Origin: Sipunculus nudus
Taxonomy: Eukaryota; Annelida; Sipuncula; Golfingiida; Sipunculidae
Assembly (NCBI GenBank): GCA_026874595.1
Contig: CM049307.1
Coordinates: forward strand, 93,284,330 to 93,348,329
Reading direction: 5' to 3'
Length of the DNA stretch: 64,000 nucleotides
Shown: piece by piece, positions 11,791 through 23,299 of the stretch
Layout of the letters: each line of letters begins with the position of its first letter
Position numbering within the stretch: the stretch's first letter is position 1
Position numbers and translations under genes: made by a program
The notes under the pieces: generated by a model
Seen by the model: the letters and a program-made list of their open reading frames with translations, nothing else
Told to the model about the DNA's origin: nothing
Databases searched by the model: none

Positions 11791-12038
11791 AATGTGAGCA
11801 GAAATTTTCCCTGTTCCAAACGAATATCGGTTGAAATTTATTTTTCTCTGTAGGGCACGCTAAGTGTATGTTCCGTGTGGTATGTGGCTACTTTCTAGTT
11901 ATTCGAAAAATATATATGGCAGCTATCGATATGTTTTTAGGAAGGACAGTAATAAGTGTTAATCAAAGATCTATCATATCTATCTCCCATCTAAAACTTC
12001 TGACCTATAAATTGGGATGGCATATTTTAAAATGTTAG

Positions 12039-12535
12039 ACTGGGCATGATAGCACCATAAGACTGAGCAAAAGGGAATTATTAGAATGGCACGGGGGCAA
12101 TATTATTTGGGCAATGGAGGAACATTAGACTTGGCCTGGAACATCATTAGACTGGCATGGGAGCTTTATTAGACTGGGCAAGCAAGCATCGGCAGACTGG
12201 GCATTGCGAATGGCACGGGAACATCATGAGACTGGCTACGGGCGCATCATTCGACTGAAGAAGAAGCATCAAGACTGAGGAAGAAGCACCATAAGACTTG
12301 GCAAGGGAGGATCATTAGGGTGGCACAGGAGCGTAGTTAGACTGGGCGAGGGAACATCATTTGACTGGCAAGCAAGCATCGGTAGACTGGGCTCCGGAGT
12401 ATCATTAGAATGGCATGGGGACATCATGAGACTGACCACGGGAGCATTATTAGACCAGGAAAAACAACATCATTAAACGTGACAAGGGAGTATCATCAGA
12501 ATTGGCACGGAAGCATCAAAAGAACATCATCTGAT
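12039..12535 (+). repeat. Minisatellite with a 23-bp-type unit (locus A)
   Basis: About twenty irregular units carry the words AGACTGG, GCACGGGAGCATCATTAG and variants, with unit lengths of roughly 20-28 bp. Equivalent arrays are in locus B and locus C. The irregular unit length and the lack of unique spacers rule out a CRISPR-like array. Confidence 0.85.
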
Positions 12536-13670
12536 ACCCTTAAAGAAGAGGAAAGGGGGTCCGGACCCCGATCTGCTTCTGGCCCTCAACCTCGAAACAT
12601 CACAATTCACCACAGTTTGTCATATCATGGACGGATCGTTGTTTCTCATATACAGAACACAGAATGTTTAACAAATAAAATTCCAATTCCAAATTATGTT
12701 AAAGTGAAGGGTTATGCTATGTGTGTCATGGTACAAATCGTTTACGAATATTTCCAGGGCTAGTGGTAATAGATGTTTCCTATTGACAGGATTTGACAAC
12801 AGCAATGATCTTAGATATATTTCCCAAAGTATTGGCAGTCTTGGTTTAGCGATTAACAACTATAAGCTTACCACAAGTGCTTTTGTCGGTGATTATAACC
12901 GAAAGAATGCAGATTGCAGAAAAGTATAAATATTTCGTATCAGTATTAACTAGTCACGGTCATATAAGAAACTATACATGGTAAATTTTAAGTCATAAAA
13001 CAAATTAATAAGAGGTGCCACAATAATACCGATATTTAGTATAAACATGAACACACTTTACTATCTCTTTAAAGTTATGATAAACCTCTTCAAATGTACA
13101 TTTCTAGATATTCAACCGGATTTCTGCTAACGGATATACGCATGATACACTATAAAACCATTTTTATGGTCTTTAGTTATATCACAGGAGTCAAAGTCAA
13201 GAAGGCGCGAAGTCAAAGCCCAGGACAGGATTTTTCACGGTGGGCCCCACCAAAAGAGAGCAATCTGAAGGCTTAAAGGGAAGTCAATGTCCAGCAACTG
13301 AGTTTCACTCACAAACGAATCGACTCATGGGGATTCTAAGGGGTTTTGAGCCGACAATTGAGAACTCTTTATTTGATAAGACGGCATTCAAACTGTAGGT
13401 GGTCACCTCAACTAAAAGAAAGAAAAGAAAATCTCCTACTTTATCTCTCAATAAACTTTGATGCATTTTCCTTAAAAAACGGCAAATAAAAAAAAAACTT
13501 GAATTATAACCAGTAAAATTGAAATGCCTGTCTGGATCCAGCCAATTTTGGCCAATTTTGCCAGCTGTCATGTTTGCTTTCCCAAAGAACTCACAAAAAT
13601 GTCCCATTTTTCCGTAATCTACGGCCCACTCTTTAGAACAGATTAATTGGCTATTAAAGGCTTATAGGGT

Positions 13671-14100
13671 GGTGGCTGTAGTGCGGTATTCTCGGTTTCT
13701 TGGTTGTATGTGTGTTCCTCTGAAGTGTTGGGTGGCTGCTCGTTGGGGTGATATTCGGCAACGGGGAGTAGTTGGAGGTGAGTCCATGGTTGGCGCGGCT
13801 TTGATGCGGGTGCTGGTGGGCGCGGCTGTGTTGCGGGTGCTGGTGGGCGTGGCTACGCTGCGGGCGCTGGTTGGCGCGGTTCTGTGTTGGGTGCTGTCGG
13901 ACGCGTCTGTGCTGGGGGTGCTGGGTTCTGTTGGCCGTTTTCGACCCTTGTGGGTGTGTGTGGTTCTCCTCGCTCCTCGGGTGCAGTCAGCTTTAGCGAT
14001 GTTGGGCTTTCATGGCTCTTTATTAGTTTGGCTTCTTCTAGCAGTTACCTTTTTCATCCCTGTCTCTTCAAAATTCTCCTCAGTCTCGTCTCACTAATTG
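13671..14100. other. GC-rich island with short internal repeats
   Basis: This stretch is much richer in G and C than its surroundings. It contains four imperfect 27-30 bp units around GTGCTGGTGGGCGCGGCT (13790-13905). Frames are open on both strands: the plus frame is hydrophobic and repetitive, and the minus frame gives a Thr/Ala/Pro/Arg-rich stretch. The minus reading resembles low-complexity coding sequence, for example the N-terminal region of a retroelement protein, but no domain confirms it. Confidence 0.45.
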
Positions 14101-14554
14101 ATTTTTATTTAATTAATTTAAAACCGTTACGTTATCGAAATAGCTGGTGGGACTAATAGTTTACCCAGTTAACCATCCATTCCCGTTTTACATAAACCGG
14201 CTCCTTCTAGCGTACGGGCTCATTTTGCTCTCATTTGACTTCAAATGTCTCTCAAATTATCACTTCTGGCGGCACAGTAAATAGGATTAAATACAAAGTG
14301 CGGACTGCTTACAAATGATCTATTAAATAACCGATTTAGGCTCCTGTAAAGCCAATTACTGTGTGGCAAAAGCTTTGTACTTCGAGACGAATCTAAATCG
14401 CTTCAGTTTATCCGATGTGGCTAGACGTTAAATAATTGGGGATATTATGTCAGTCGAGTTGGGGAAGCATGGCGTACGAAGGGTTTTAGAACAGCCCATG
14501 AACCCTGCCCCACTTCTTCCAATAGAGTAAGGCCATGGCAGGTCCAGTGATTAA
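14101..14554. other. Spacer between loci A and B
   Basis: No gene, repeat or splice-bounded exon was recognised in this AT-rich stretch. Confidence 0.5.
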
Positions 14555-15132
14555 ATACATGATCAAACAATCTTTCATAGGTTTTCACACAAAAATAATA
14601 TTCTCTGAATTCTGAATTCATGTTTGAAACATGTTTGTGTTCGATATGTCGTTAGGTTTTCAGTGAATTCTAGTGAATTAATATGGAATGGTGGGATATG
14701 CATTCATTTACTTTAGAGGCGGGCCAGGATGCAGACACAGGCGATGGCAAAGGTACGGGCCTTTGAGAGCTTTCTGTAGTTATCGTTAACTTATATCTTA
14801 TGGATCATGGTGACTTATTCAAGGTATCTAAGGCACTATGTTAAACACCTAAACCTTTAACAGTTATTTGGATACAGTTAAAGACCCTATGTTAGAGGCA
14901 GTATTTACATTAAAATTGTTACTCTTCTTTTTCAGATAATTATTAACATAACTTGATAGAGAACGGGTGGGTAAAAAAGGATTCTTTTATGACATGAAAT
15001 GTATATAATTGGATCTTCTCCATAAACAATATTGACAGTCTTAATATCAAGCATTGATCAAATATAAGCATTTATCAAATATAGATAAAGGACTAATTGG
15101 ATGTCTTATATAGATAATGGACAATTTGTCTA
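14555..15132 (+). repeat. Large repeat family, locus B, alpha-arm tail
   Basis: Collinear with 4010-4470 of locus A. Landmarks are TTTGTGTTCGATATGTCGTT, GGGATATGCATT, GAGGCGGGCCAG, TGGTGACTTATTCAAG and GATAAAGGACTA. Like locus A it terminates at a TATC/TA microsatellite. Only the last part of the alpha arm is present. Confidence 0.8.
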
Positions 15133-15136
15133 TTTT

Positions 15137-15230
<94 letters not shown>
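15133..15230. repeat. (TATC)n-(TA)n microsatellite
   Basis: About fifteen TATC units are followed by about twenty TA units. Frames here give runs of Ser-Ile-Tyr-Leu or Ile-Tyr and have no biological meaning. Confidence 0.97.
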
Positions 15231-15232
<2 letters not shown>

Positions 15233-15307
15233 CAGCCGCACCGGAAATCGGAAGATCGTTGTTTCGAATCCCACTGCCAGTGAACAACTTTTCTATGTAT
15301 ACCCTTT

Positions 15308-15311
<4 letters not shown>
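15231..15311 (+). mobile_element. tRNA-derived SINE fragment (3' half with box B)
   Basis: The sequence between two TA arrays contains TTTCGAATCCC, which matches the RNA polymerase III box B (GWTCRANNC) in a T-arm-like context. It is followed by a non-tRNA tail, CCAGTGAAC.ACTTTTC.(G)TGTATACCC. The box A half is not evident, so this is a 5'-truncated copy. The same tail recurs as both arms of the palindrome at 41370-41446, which supports its being a mobile family. Confidence 0.65.

Positions 15312-15349
<38 letters not shown>
15312..15349. repeat. (TA)n microsatellite
   Basis: About nineteen TA units follow the SINE tail directly, so the element is enclosed by TA arrays on both sides. Confidence 0.95.
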
Positions 15350-15356
<7 letters not shown>

Positions 15357-15599
15357 AGTTATGTTAATATTTTCAAACATGTATACAGACACCTTTGTCT
15401 TGGAACTTGCATTTGCTTGTTTTAAAATGGCTAAAAGCCATGTAAAAAATGTATCATCTTATCTGTTTCCTTTAATTCCGAATTTGAATATTAACCGCAA
15501 AACTTTAAAAAAAACCCATAAAATTTAAACTATCAATTTACACACATCCTCATGGTACAAAAATGTTGACATCCAATAAAAAGTAGAGTTATAATGAGA

Positions 15600-18410
15600 C
15601 TCTGGCACGTAGAAAAATGTGCGTCACGATGTATCAAGCAGGATCGCAGGGGAATTCTAGAACAAAGGAGACCAGGAATGTAATTCCAGTAAATAGCTGT
15701 GGCCCTCTGTCAGGAAAGGGAAACTGCCCTTTCACAGGGGTACAGCACTGAAAGCTTAAAGAAATGTGGTGATTCAGGTAACCTTAACAATTTACTGTAC
15801 TCTATAGCCTTGCCCTTTAACAAAATTCAATAAATCCTTTCATGAACTTTTGAGTAAAGTTGCTTCCAAACAAATAAAATAAATAAGGACAATAAAACAT
15901 TATACCTTTTTCTATCAGCGACAGTATAAACAAATTAAATTAATGTGCTCGCTATAGGTTCGCACATTTCTCTGCACAGCTGCCATTGATGTGATTGTTA
16001 CAAAAGCCACATTATGATATTTTTGAGTGCTCGCACAATTATGAAGGCCGGCGTTAATTTAAGCTATTGTTTCCGTATTCGAAACACACCTGTCATTCAT
16101 TGGTTAATGTCCAAACACCATGTAAACAAAGGTATACACGTTCAAACATGTCACATTTCTCCAAATCCAAAGGTTAAAGACAAACCTGACCTGAAGCTCC
16201 CATCCTGGTAATATATATATGGAATAATCAGGTCTTTCGTCTAGTTTTCTTATGCTTAATACCTTATATATACAAACACATGCATGTCATTTTATATATA
16301 CAAAAACTCACATACAGACCTATATAACATGATTGTTTATTATTAATGGTTATGACTAAACCAACTCGAAAGCACTAACAGAGCGCATACTTACGCCAAC
16401 ACTTGTTTCTTTCAGACATTTTGTACAGGCTCTGACTGACTGATAATAATTGATCAAATTAACAAGCGAGTGTAGCATTCTTTGGTGGATGGGGTCTTAG
16501 CCAAGCTCTCCCCCTCGAAAGGGAAAAAGAACTTAAGTAAACTGCGTTTCAAGACTGCGAGACGTTATTATGAATTATCCTTCTCACAGCAACCGTTAAA
16601 GATTCCTATAAACATGGCGGTACCTTTTATTCGGAGGGAACGGGATTGAGATTCGAACACTTAAACCATCCCGTAAGCAGGGAAACATAAACAGACTGGC
16701 ACGAAGCCGAGACCGTAACATTTATGTTAAGGTCAGGGTATTATTTTAATATAAGATCTTATATTTACACCTGTTACACATTAAAATAGGGTGTGGTTTC
16801 TATTTTTCCCGTCTGTCATAGACAAAAAAAAAAAAACTTTCATTTTTTTACACCGCAAGTGGGCCTCCTGAAAGTGATTTATATCTTAGCATAATTTCTC
16901 AGAGTTATTTCTTTAAAATAAAACAGAAAAAAATTATAACAATACAAAAGTACCAAATTTCTCCGGCAAATACATTTTAAAAAGTGCATTTTTAAAAATC
17001 TTTAAAATAGGCTAATATTTAAATTAATAAATGATCTCAAAAATTGTGTTCTCTCTACAATAATTCGTTCTTGCATTAACTTTTAAACGAAGAATTTTGC
17101 TCAAATGGTTACCACCGTTTTTCATCCCAGTCTTCACTTAATCATCAGGATAAAGATAACACAGGAACCAAGATTTTACATATTACACAAAACAAGTTTG
17201 TTTTTATTCTCATGCACCTATTTTTAGAAATCCCTGCGGCGGAGGATTTTATTACCTGTTTTCAATAAAAAAAGCATTCATATGATCAGGGGTCATTGTT
17301 ATGCTTAACAGGTTAAAGCACAACATAAGAAAAGGAAATCATATCGAAATATTATAACTTATAAATGTTCAAAGAAAAGTTGCTCGAGTTGAGATATCTT
17401 CTGAAAATCAAATTAAAAATGTTTGATGAGGGGAGTGAAAGTGACGGGCGTGTTGCTTGAAGAACTAACTTCTTTTACCTTATGCACTACTATGTTCTTC
17501 TTATGAATCGGCCAGGAATAATTTTTTTTTGTCTTGGTTCATTGGCTACCTGGTTGGTTGGTTTGTTAGACATTTTGCTGAAACTTGAGAAGGAGGATTG
17601 CCGGATACCAGTGTACCCCGGCTAAGGACCAGAGCGATTTACTTGTATGTGTGTGTCGGGGGGGGGGGGGGGTTCATGCAAGCAGAAATTCCCACTGTTC
17701 AAAATCAATATCGCTTGTCATTAATTTTTTTCTCTGTAGCAAAGACTAAGTTTATGATCCATGTGGTATGTTGCTGCTTTCTAGTTACTGGGAAAATATA
17801 AATGGCAAATTCTGATACGTTTTGAGGAGGGAGAGTAAAAAGTATTAGATCAAGATGGATCAGACTTTAACTCCCCCCCCCCCCCCCCCCCAATCCTTAA
17901 CTTATGACCTGTTAATGAGGATGGCATATTTAAAAATGTTAGACTGGGCACGGTAGCATCATTAGACTTGCAAGGGAGCATAGTTAGACTGGGCACGGGA
18001 ACTTCTTTAGACTGGCTTGAGGGCAGCATCAGATTTGCACGGAAGCATAGTTATACTGGGCACGGGCACATCGTTAGACTGGCTCGGGAGAATCACAGGA
18101 CTGAGCACGGGAGAATCCTTAGACTGGCACGGAAGCATCGTGGACTGGGCCCGTGATAATCGTTAGACCCGCACGGAAGCATCATTAGACTGGTTAGGAA
18201 GAATCATTAAACTGACACGGGGGCATCATTAGACTTGCACGGGAGCAGCATTAAACAGGGCACGGGACAATCATTAGACTGGCGCGGGAGCATCATTAGA
18301 CTGGCGTGGGAGCACCGATAGACGGGGCACGGGGTCATCATAAGACTGGGAGTATAGCTGGGAGTATCTTTAGACTGGCACGGGAGCATCGTTAGTGCGC
18401 AATTGCTATA
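15600..18410 (+). repeat. Large repeat family, locus B, beta arm
   Basis: Collinear with 9131-12500 and 45700-49260. It starts inside the arm at the GTAGAAAAATGTG(A/C)GTCACGATGTA landmark, has an uninterrupted hAT target site near 15705, and stops in the middle of the minisatellite. It lacks the 190-bp segment found at 10115-10310 and 46735-46930, and a further AT-rich part equivalent to 10590-11060. The beta arm here is therefore deleted internally and truncated at its right end. Confidence 0.85.
17938..18405 (+). repeat. Minisatellite with a 23-bp-type unit (locus B)
   Basis: The consensus is close to AGACTGGCACGGGAGCATCATT, with about twenty units that are more regular than in loci A and C. 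A poly(C) tract lies just upstream at about 17871-17891. Confidence 0.9.
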
Positions 18411-18640
18411 ACAGTACTAAGTTTGCTTTAGGTCGGATAACCAGTTAAGATCACCAGAAAAAAAATAAATGGAAGAAAAATCGGGAAAAAATGTAAAAAT
18501 ACCGTACAATAAAATGTGTTGTAGTGTATACATATTTACAAAATATACATGTAAGAAGTAAATTTTGAGTTATGTTTTGTCATAACATTGTTGGAAGATA
18601 ATTATAATAAATTTAGCTTTTTGTTGATAGGAGGGGGTGG
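18411..18640. other. AT-rich spacer
   Basis: Nothing recognisable was seen between the end of the minisatellite and the LINE remnant. Confidence 0.5.
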
Positions 18641-20350
18641 GGTCTGTTAAATCAAATCGGTCTGTTGGTGTTTTTGCGCCTTTTGTGCGTTATTTTTTTT
18701 TATGGGGGGGGGGGGGGTCTTCTTTGGAAATGTACAACTGTCCCTGGGTTGCTAAAGTTGATAAGCAAGATCGCGTGTTATTGTGTTGAACTCACTTGTT
18801 TGCCGTAATGTTTCTGTTGAGTCAGCCGTGTACTATCATGAGTCTGGTTATTTTTTATTTGTTTTAGAGTTTTTATCTGCTTCCCTAATCTAAGGTGTTC
18901 TCTTTACTGCTAGGTGAGGGAATTGTTATGTTGTTGACATGATGTGTTGTGTTTGATTTGTCAAGGTGTGCTTTTTCCACACATGTGCTAAGAAATGTAC
19001 ATTGGTTGTGGGTTATTTTGATATTATTTATAATGGGGATATTTCCTAGGTTCTATTCTACTATCTAATATCTATCAATATTTATAAATATTTTAAGATA
19101 AATATAATATGTTATGAGGTTTTTGGTATATAAGTCTTGGGTCAGGATCTCTGAGTTCCAACTGTTTTTTATTGATTTGATTATTTAAATAAGGATGTTA
19201 TTTGTGGGTGTCTGTTCTTTATAAAAGACAGTATGATTAACTTTAATAATAGATGTATTTCATGGGATAGTTTTACGAGATGGTATAATTCTAATGTTAT
19301 TAGTGTTAATGATAGGTTCTGCATGGCTAAATTTTGGTTCAGGTATATTGTTTTGGCTGCACCTAGGATTCCAATAGATCAGTATATGTCTATACAGCGG
19401 GTCCATTGTCTATATGAGGCGTATTAGGTATAAGGCGGTTTCAATGCTCGGACCCCCTGTCTCAAACTGTGGGCCAACATTCAGTCTGATTTGTTCTATG
19501 TTCTGCCGCTAGGTACCGCCATTCGACACTCCTGTCGAAGATTACTCCTGAAAATTATTTCTTTTGAGATGATCTGCAGTGATCCTGATAATTCTACAGA
19601 TTCAAAAGTCGGGTTTTCTTTTGGCTATCTTTGTTTTGCTGAGTGTGCTTTGTTTTGGATCAATTGGATTTTCTAGTTGTGGTGATCACACTGTCACTGA
19701 TCATGTACAGTCGGGATTAGTGCATATTGCGTGTACAATGAATATTGGAGCCAGTGGTTTATATGGCTATCATCTGCATATTGAGATAAACTGACTTTTT
19801 GACGTGTGCTGGGGAGGACGTTTAGACATAGTATGAATAAAAGCGGGCTCAGTGCTGATCCTCATGGGTTTCTGCTTCTAGCCTTATTTCATTGGATTTA
19901 GTGCAGTGTACGCTATTTGTTTTCTGTTTGTTAGGATTCAGGAGATGAATCTCACCGATTTTTACTTTTACACGGTGTCCATCATACAAGACCACATCAA
20001 AAGCCCTTTCTACATCAGTGAAAGTATCAGCCTTATTTAGACCATTTGTGACCACCTGGCTTTGGCAAAAGATGCGATCACATGTTGATCTCCCTGCTCT
20101 CAAACCAGATTGACCGTCATTAAATAATGAACCTCCTAACTCGGCCGAACATGTGTTTGTGAAGTTTGTGATTATACTTTTAAAGAGTTAATAATATTAA
20201 TGCTCTAAAGTTAGCGTGTTTCTCTGGCGGTTTTCAAGGTTTAGGGATTATGTGACAAAGGCTTATTTTCCAGTGAGCTGGGAAGTATTTCCAATTTATA
20301 CATTTTGTCATGAGGTTTGCAAGTTCAGATGAGCTCCAACTTCATTAAGA
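18640..20350 (-). pseudogene. Non-LTR retrotransposon (LINE) reverse transcriptase remnant
   Basis: Reading the minus strand from 20350 downward, frame-broken but ordered reverse-transcriptase blocks appear. They are HWKISLCHIIPKP (about 20290-20250), SGLRAGRSTCDRIFCQSQVV (about 20115-20055), an (F)xDVERAFDVV catalytic block (about 20015) and the YADD active-site motif (codons at 19780-19769) in the context LSQYADDSHI. Downstream the frames are poor, with short coding-like pieces to about 18640 ending in a basic stretch near a poly(G) run (18702-18717). At least four frame changes or stops interrupt it. The clade is probably Jockey/RTE-like, but I cannot resolve it by eye. Confidence 0.8.
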
Positions 20351-21119
20351 AGCTACGGAACAAATGACGTGAAGTGAACCGCCTGCACTCCGCCAAACCA
20401 TATAATTTTAATTTGAGTATGTCTGTATAAAATGGCCTGCTGGGACAACAAGTTAACCTCCCGGGGTGGAGCAGATCAAAGAATTATAAGTTGTAGCGTT
20501 GCGTGACACTTAAGAAAAAGTTTGTCGAAGGTTTACTAATGTACAAGTAATAAAAGATAACATGCACAATATTAACAAAGTCATGGTTTTATAAGACACC
20601 AAAAAAACTGGCTCAGTAAATATGCAAATCATAAAACCTCTAAGGTACGTTATGTTTCATATATTAAAGTAATTTCAAATCCTTTGTGATTAATCAGCTT
20701 TCCCGAGGTTAGCATAATTGTTTGCCGGGTTCATCAGGAGTGAACTCGGTGACATGTTTTCTTTTTCTCTGACCAGTAAGTCCGGAGTTTTAAAGTGTCG
20801 TTCAATTATTACACAAGGATTGAAATATGACACAATCTAAGACAAAATATGAATCTTTTATATAATTACATATTTTTTTCTCATGTCCCTAATAACTCTG
20901 GTAATACATTTAGAGAGGTTCTACGATTTTGAAAGGTGATTGGTTAACCATGAACACCAAGAGATCAATTCTTTCAAAATTTTATCTCAATTTTGGTGTT
21001 TGGAGGAAACCAGGCTGTAGATATCCCTTTTAAAGGTTTTGGATAGGTTTGTGGATGTGGTTGAGAAGATGGAGCAACTCAATCTCTATTGTAAAATAAA
21101 ACCTATTTTCTGGTGATTT
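20351..21119. other. Stretch without a recognisable feature
   Basis: AT-rich sequence with no long frame and no repeat structure that I could identify. Confidence 0.5.
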
Positions 21120-21640
21120 CAGACTTGGAATCGAGTTCGTACTACAATGAACTGTTTCGGGGACTTTGGTTCGAGTCCGTACTATAGTCACATGCTTCAG
21201 GGACTTCGGCTTTGATTTTAGGGTATTAGAAATAGACTCGGATTTCAGATCCCGAGAAGTTAAACAGAGCCAAGCTCAAGTCCATTAGATAAACAAACCT
21301 GTCACTGAGGCGTGACATTCAGATAGGACAATGTATATAAGATAAGACCTATATCAGCAAACTATTGCCAGATTTTTTTTAAGGAAGGTAAAGATATACC
21401 AAATGCTACCCCTGCTTCCGAGTCGAATGATATAAACATTTAAATGATTTAACTAAGCACGTATAAGCTGTAATAAAATACACATATATACTTATAAGAA
21501 AATATACATTTCACTAGACTCGGTCTCGGACTTTGACACGACGAGAGCGGACTTGGACTTGCATTCGGATCTGGATAATGTGGACTCGATTTGGACTTGC
21601 ATGCGGATCCGGATGATGTGGACTCGATACGTCACTGCTT
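21120..21640 (+). repeat. GGACT/TCGGACTT-rich repeat region with a 38-bp doublet
   Basis: Words such as GACTTCGG, ACTCGG and GGACTTGG recur through 21120-21280 and 21520-21640. The clearest unit is a direct doublet of 38 bp starting TTGGACTTGCAT (21553-21590 and 21591-21628) with four differences. Confidence 0.65.
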
Positions 21641-21683
21641 TGTCCCTATTCAACTTTTCATGAACGCATGTAGTTTAGCTTAT

Positions 21684-22108
21684 GAGGGCACCTCTATATA
21701 TTATGTAAAGTGGGCACTTTCCCATGCTAATGTGGGCACTTCCCTGATTTTCCTAATTGGAGTATCTACATATGTTAACTTTCAGAGCTTCATTTATTGT
21801 GTATTTTTAATTGTTACAAACCAGAATAAAATTTATTTAACATATATATTTCAACTATTAATGATTCCATAGATTAACAGAGTCAGAAGTGTATTACTCT
21901 TTTATAAAAAAAAAATCATAAAAATAAAATTATTTGACTCAAGGACAAGGCTAGGCATGAGATATTGGCATACTGACAAGTCTAATTAAAATGTGCATGC
22001 ACTAGAGTGGCAGCACTAAACGCGGCAACTAATATCTCAAAATAGTGGACACCTCTATAACGTGGGCAGTTCAGTCCAAAGGGTTCCCACATTATAGAGG
22101 TTCGACTG
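21684..22108. mobile_element. Possible Tc1/mariner-pogo type MITE
   Basis: The right end CCCACATTATAGAGGTTCGA plus CTG is a terminal repeat style seen in pogo/Tigger-like elements. Inside it lies the inverse, GTGGACACCTCTATAACGTGGG (about 22043-22064). A degraded left counterpart, GAGGGCACCTCTATATATTA, begins at 21684. TA target duplications could not be confirmed because the left end is damaged. Confidence 0.45.
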
Positions 22109-23160
22109 TTCTTGTTGATATTATGGGTCTATATATTTAAAAATTGTTTTCGTATTTGGCGGCTGCCCTTAAACATGAAAACACAGTTCTAACCGTATTT
22201 TTCATCTATTTCGTAGCACATGATGTTGATATATGTTAGGTGTGAGATGTTTGTATACATTATATGACACAGTAATATGTGACAGAATAAGAATTTTGAT
22301 TGCTTAAGCATGTTGTTAGCTTAACAAACAAAGTCATTGAGAAGAGTTTTGGATAAATTATGAAGAGAAGGCTACACGCTGTAGTTTACTAGGGTGACCG
22401 AGCTGAAGGGATCCAAAACGTAACCTCATTTTTAAGTAATCTTCTTCAACATTGTGCCCAGAAAGAGACGCACTCGATCTACAGATATAGTGACACCTTG
22501 CGTCTGTTGGAGGGACTATCAACAGCTGCACTTAAATCACCAATATCCAGACAGGTGGATCTTCTGGAGGGGAATATCCAGACTGAGGTCTGTCTTTACC
22601 TGAACATCGTGATTTCCACAGTGGAATTGAACTCTTCTCTTCAACATGTCACATATGTCCACATTTCTAAGTTTATTAAATTTATCTGTTATTATTTCAT
22701 GACTGGACACCGCATGCCATGGCATGCCTAGACTGAGTTTGATTAGTTACTGCTAACACTAATTTGTGTTTAATAAATGTGTGCAGCAAGAAGGAAATGG
22801 TCATATTCATGAGAAAAATCATCATCATCATCATCATCAACATCATTTTAACTTTTTATTCCTTACACAGTGCTGTTTTGTCTTAATGCATAATATTGAT
22901 GTTAGTAATTTAAATATTTATGTTGAGCAGGTTTGATATATTGCCCTTTAAATAGAACTTTTGAAGTGACAAATTATTTACAAGGGGCAATTAAAATGAG
23001 AAAATATTACACACTTAGGTAATCTAAAAACAGAATAAGAAACTTGGGCGTCGAATGGTTGGGCGGGGGGCGTGGGGGGGGGGGGGTACTCTGAAGCTTT
23101 AAATATTTTTCAGTATACATTTAAATATATATCTGATTACATATTGAGCTAATTATATAA
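22109..23160. other. Stretch without a recognisable gene
   Basis: It contains a short (ATC)n run at 22817-22846 and a poly(G) run near 23068-23086. No exon was recognised. Confidence 0.5.
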
Positions 23161-23162
23161 CT

Positions 23163-23295
23163 CTGAAGAAAAACAACATTGTAAATTCAGTAGATGCTAC
23201 CCGAAGAATTCCAGAATTCTTACAACACTAATCTGATGATCGGGTAGCATCCTGTGAACGGTCTGTAGTGAATTTACAGTGTTGTTTTTCTTCAG
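23163..23295. repeat. 133-bp imperfect palindrome with a CTGATGA hairpin
   Basis: Arms 23163-23192 and 23266-23295 are inverted copies (CTGAAGAAAAACAACATTGT...), with an inner inverted pair GATGCTACCCG (23193-23203) and CGGGTAGCATC (23241-23251). The right half contains CTGATGA (23233-23239) followed by the inner hairpin and TGAAC. The left-arm sequence recurs at 59574-59645, where CTGATGA, hairpin and GAAAC are seen on the minus strand. Confidence 0.8.
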
Positions 23296-23299
23296 TGTC

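Larger units (their letters stand above)
9131..13670 (+). repeat. Large repeat family, locus A, main beta arm
   Basis: This arm aligns collinearly with 15600-18410 (locus B) and 45830-50425 (locus C). Shared landmarks in order are a TTTCATGAACTTTTG block, TGTCCAAACA...GTAAACAAA, GCAAGCAGGGAAACATAA, a two-unit AT-rich tandem (11060-11400), CTTCACTTAATCA, the (TG)n-poly(G) tract, the 23-bp-type minisatellite and a final AAACTT(C/T)GATG block. It has local quirks: a perfect-looking 39-bp direct duplication and a 190-bp segment (10115-10310) present also in C but absent from B. No conserved open frame was found. The end near 13670 is where similarity to C fades. Confidence 0.85.

Noticed and set aside
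12039-12535. Repeat-spacer pattern resembling a CRISPR array
   Set aside because: Units are contiguous and irregular without unique spacers, the DNA is clearly eukaryotic, and the same array recurs inside copies of a repeat family.
13305-13607. 100-codon minus-strand frame with a counterpart at 50137-50349
   Set aside because: Only a short stretch (SLLRD.VGDFL) is shared; the frames are broken differently outside it, so it is more likely conserved repeat DNA than protein.
13669-14097. 142-codon plus-strand frame
   Set aside because: Translation of a GC-rich short repeat; hydrophobic and repetitive with no domain, and the opposite strand is just as open.
15243-15290. Functional tRNA gene
   Set aside because: Only the T-arm/box B half is present; no acceptor stem, box A or anticodon arm can be drawn.
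15101-15425. Frames rich in Ile-Tyr and Ser-Ile-Tyr-Leu (also at 26622, 40961, 41411, 57390)
   Set aside because: Direct translation of TA and TATC microsatellites.
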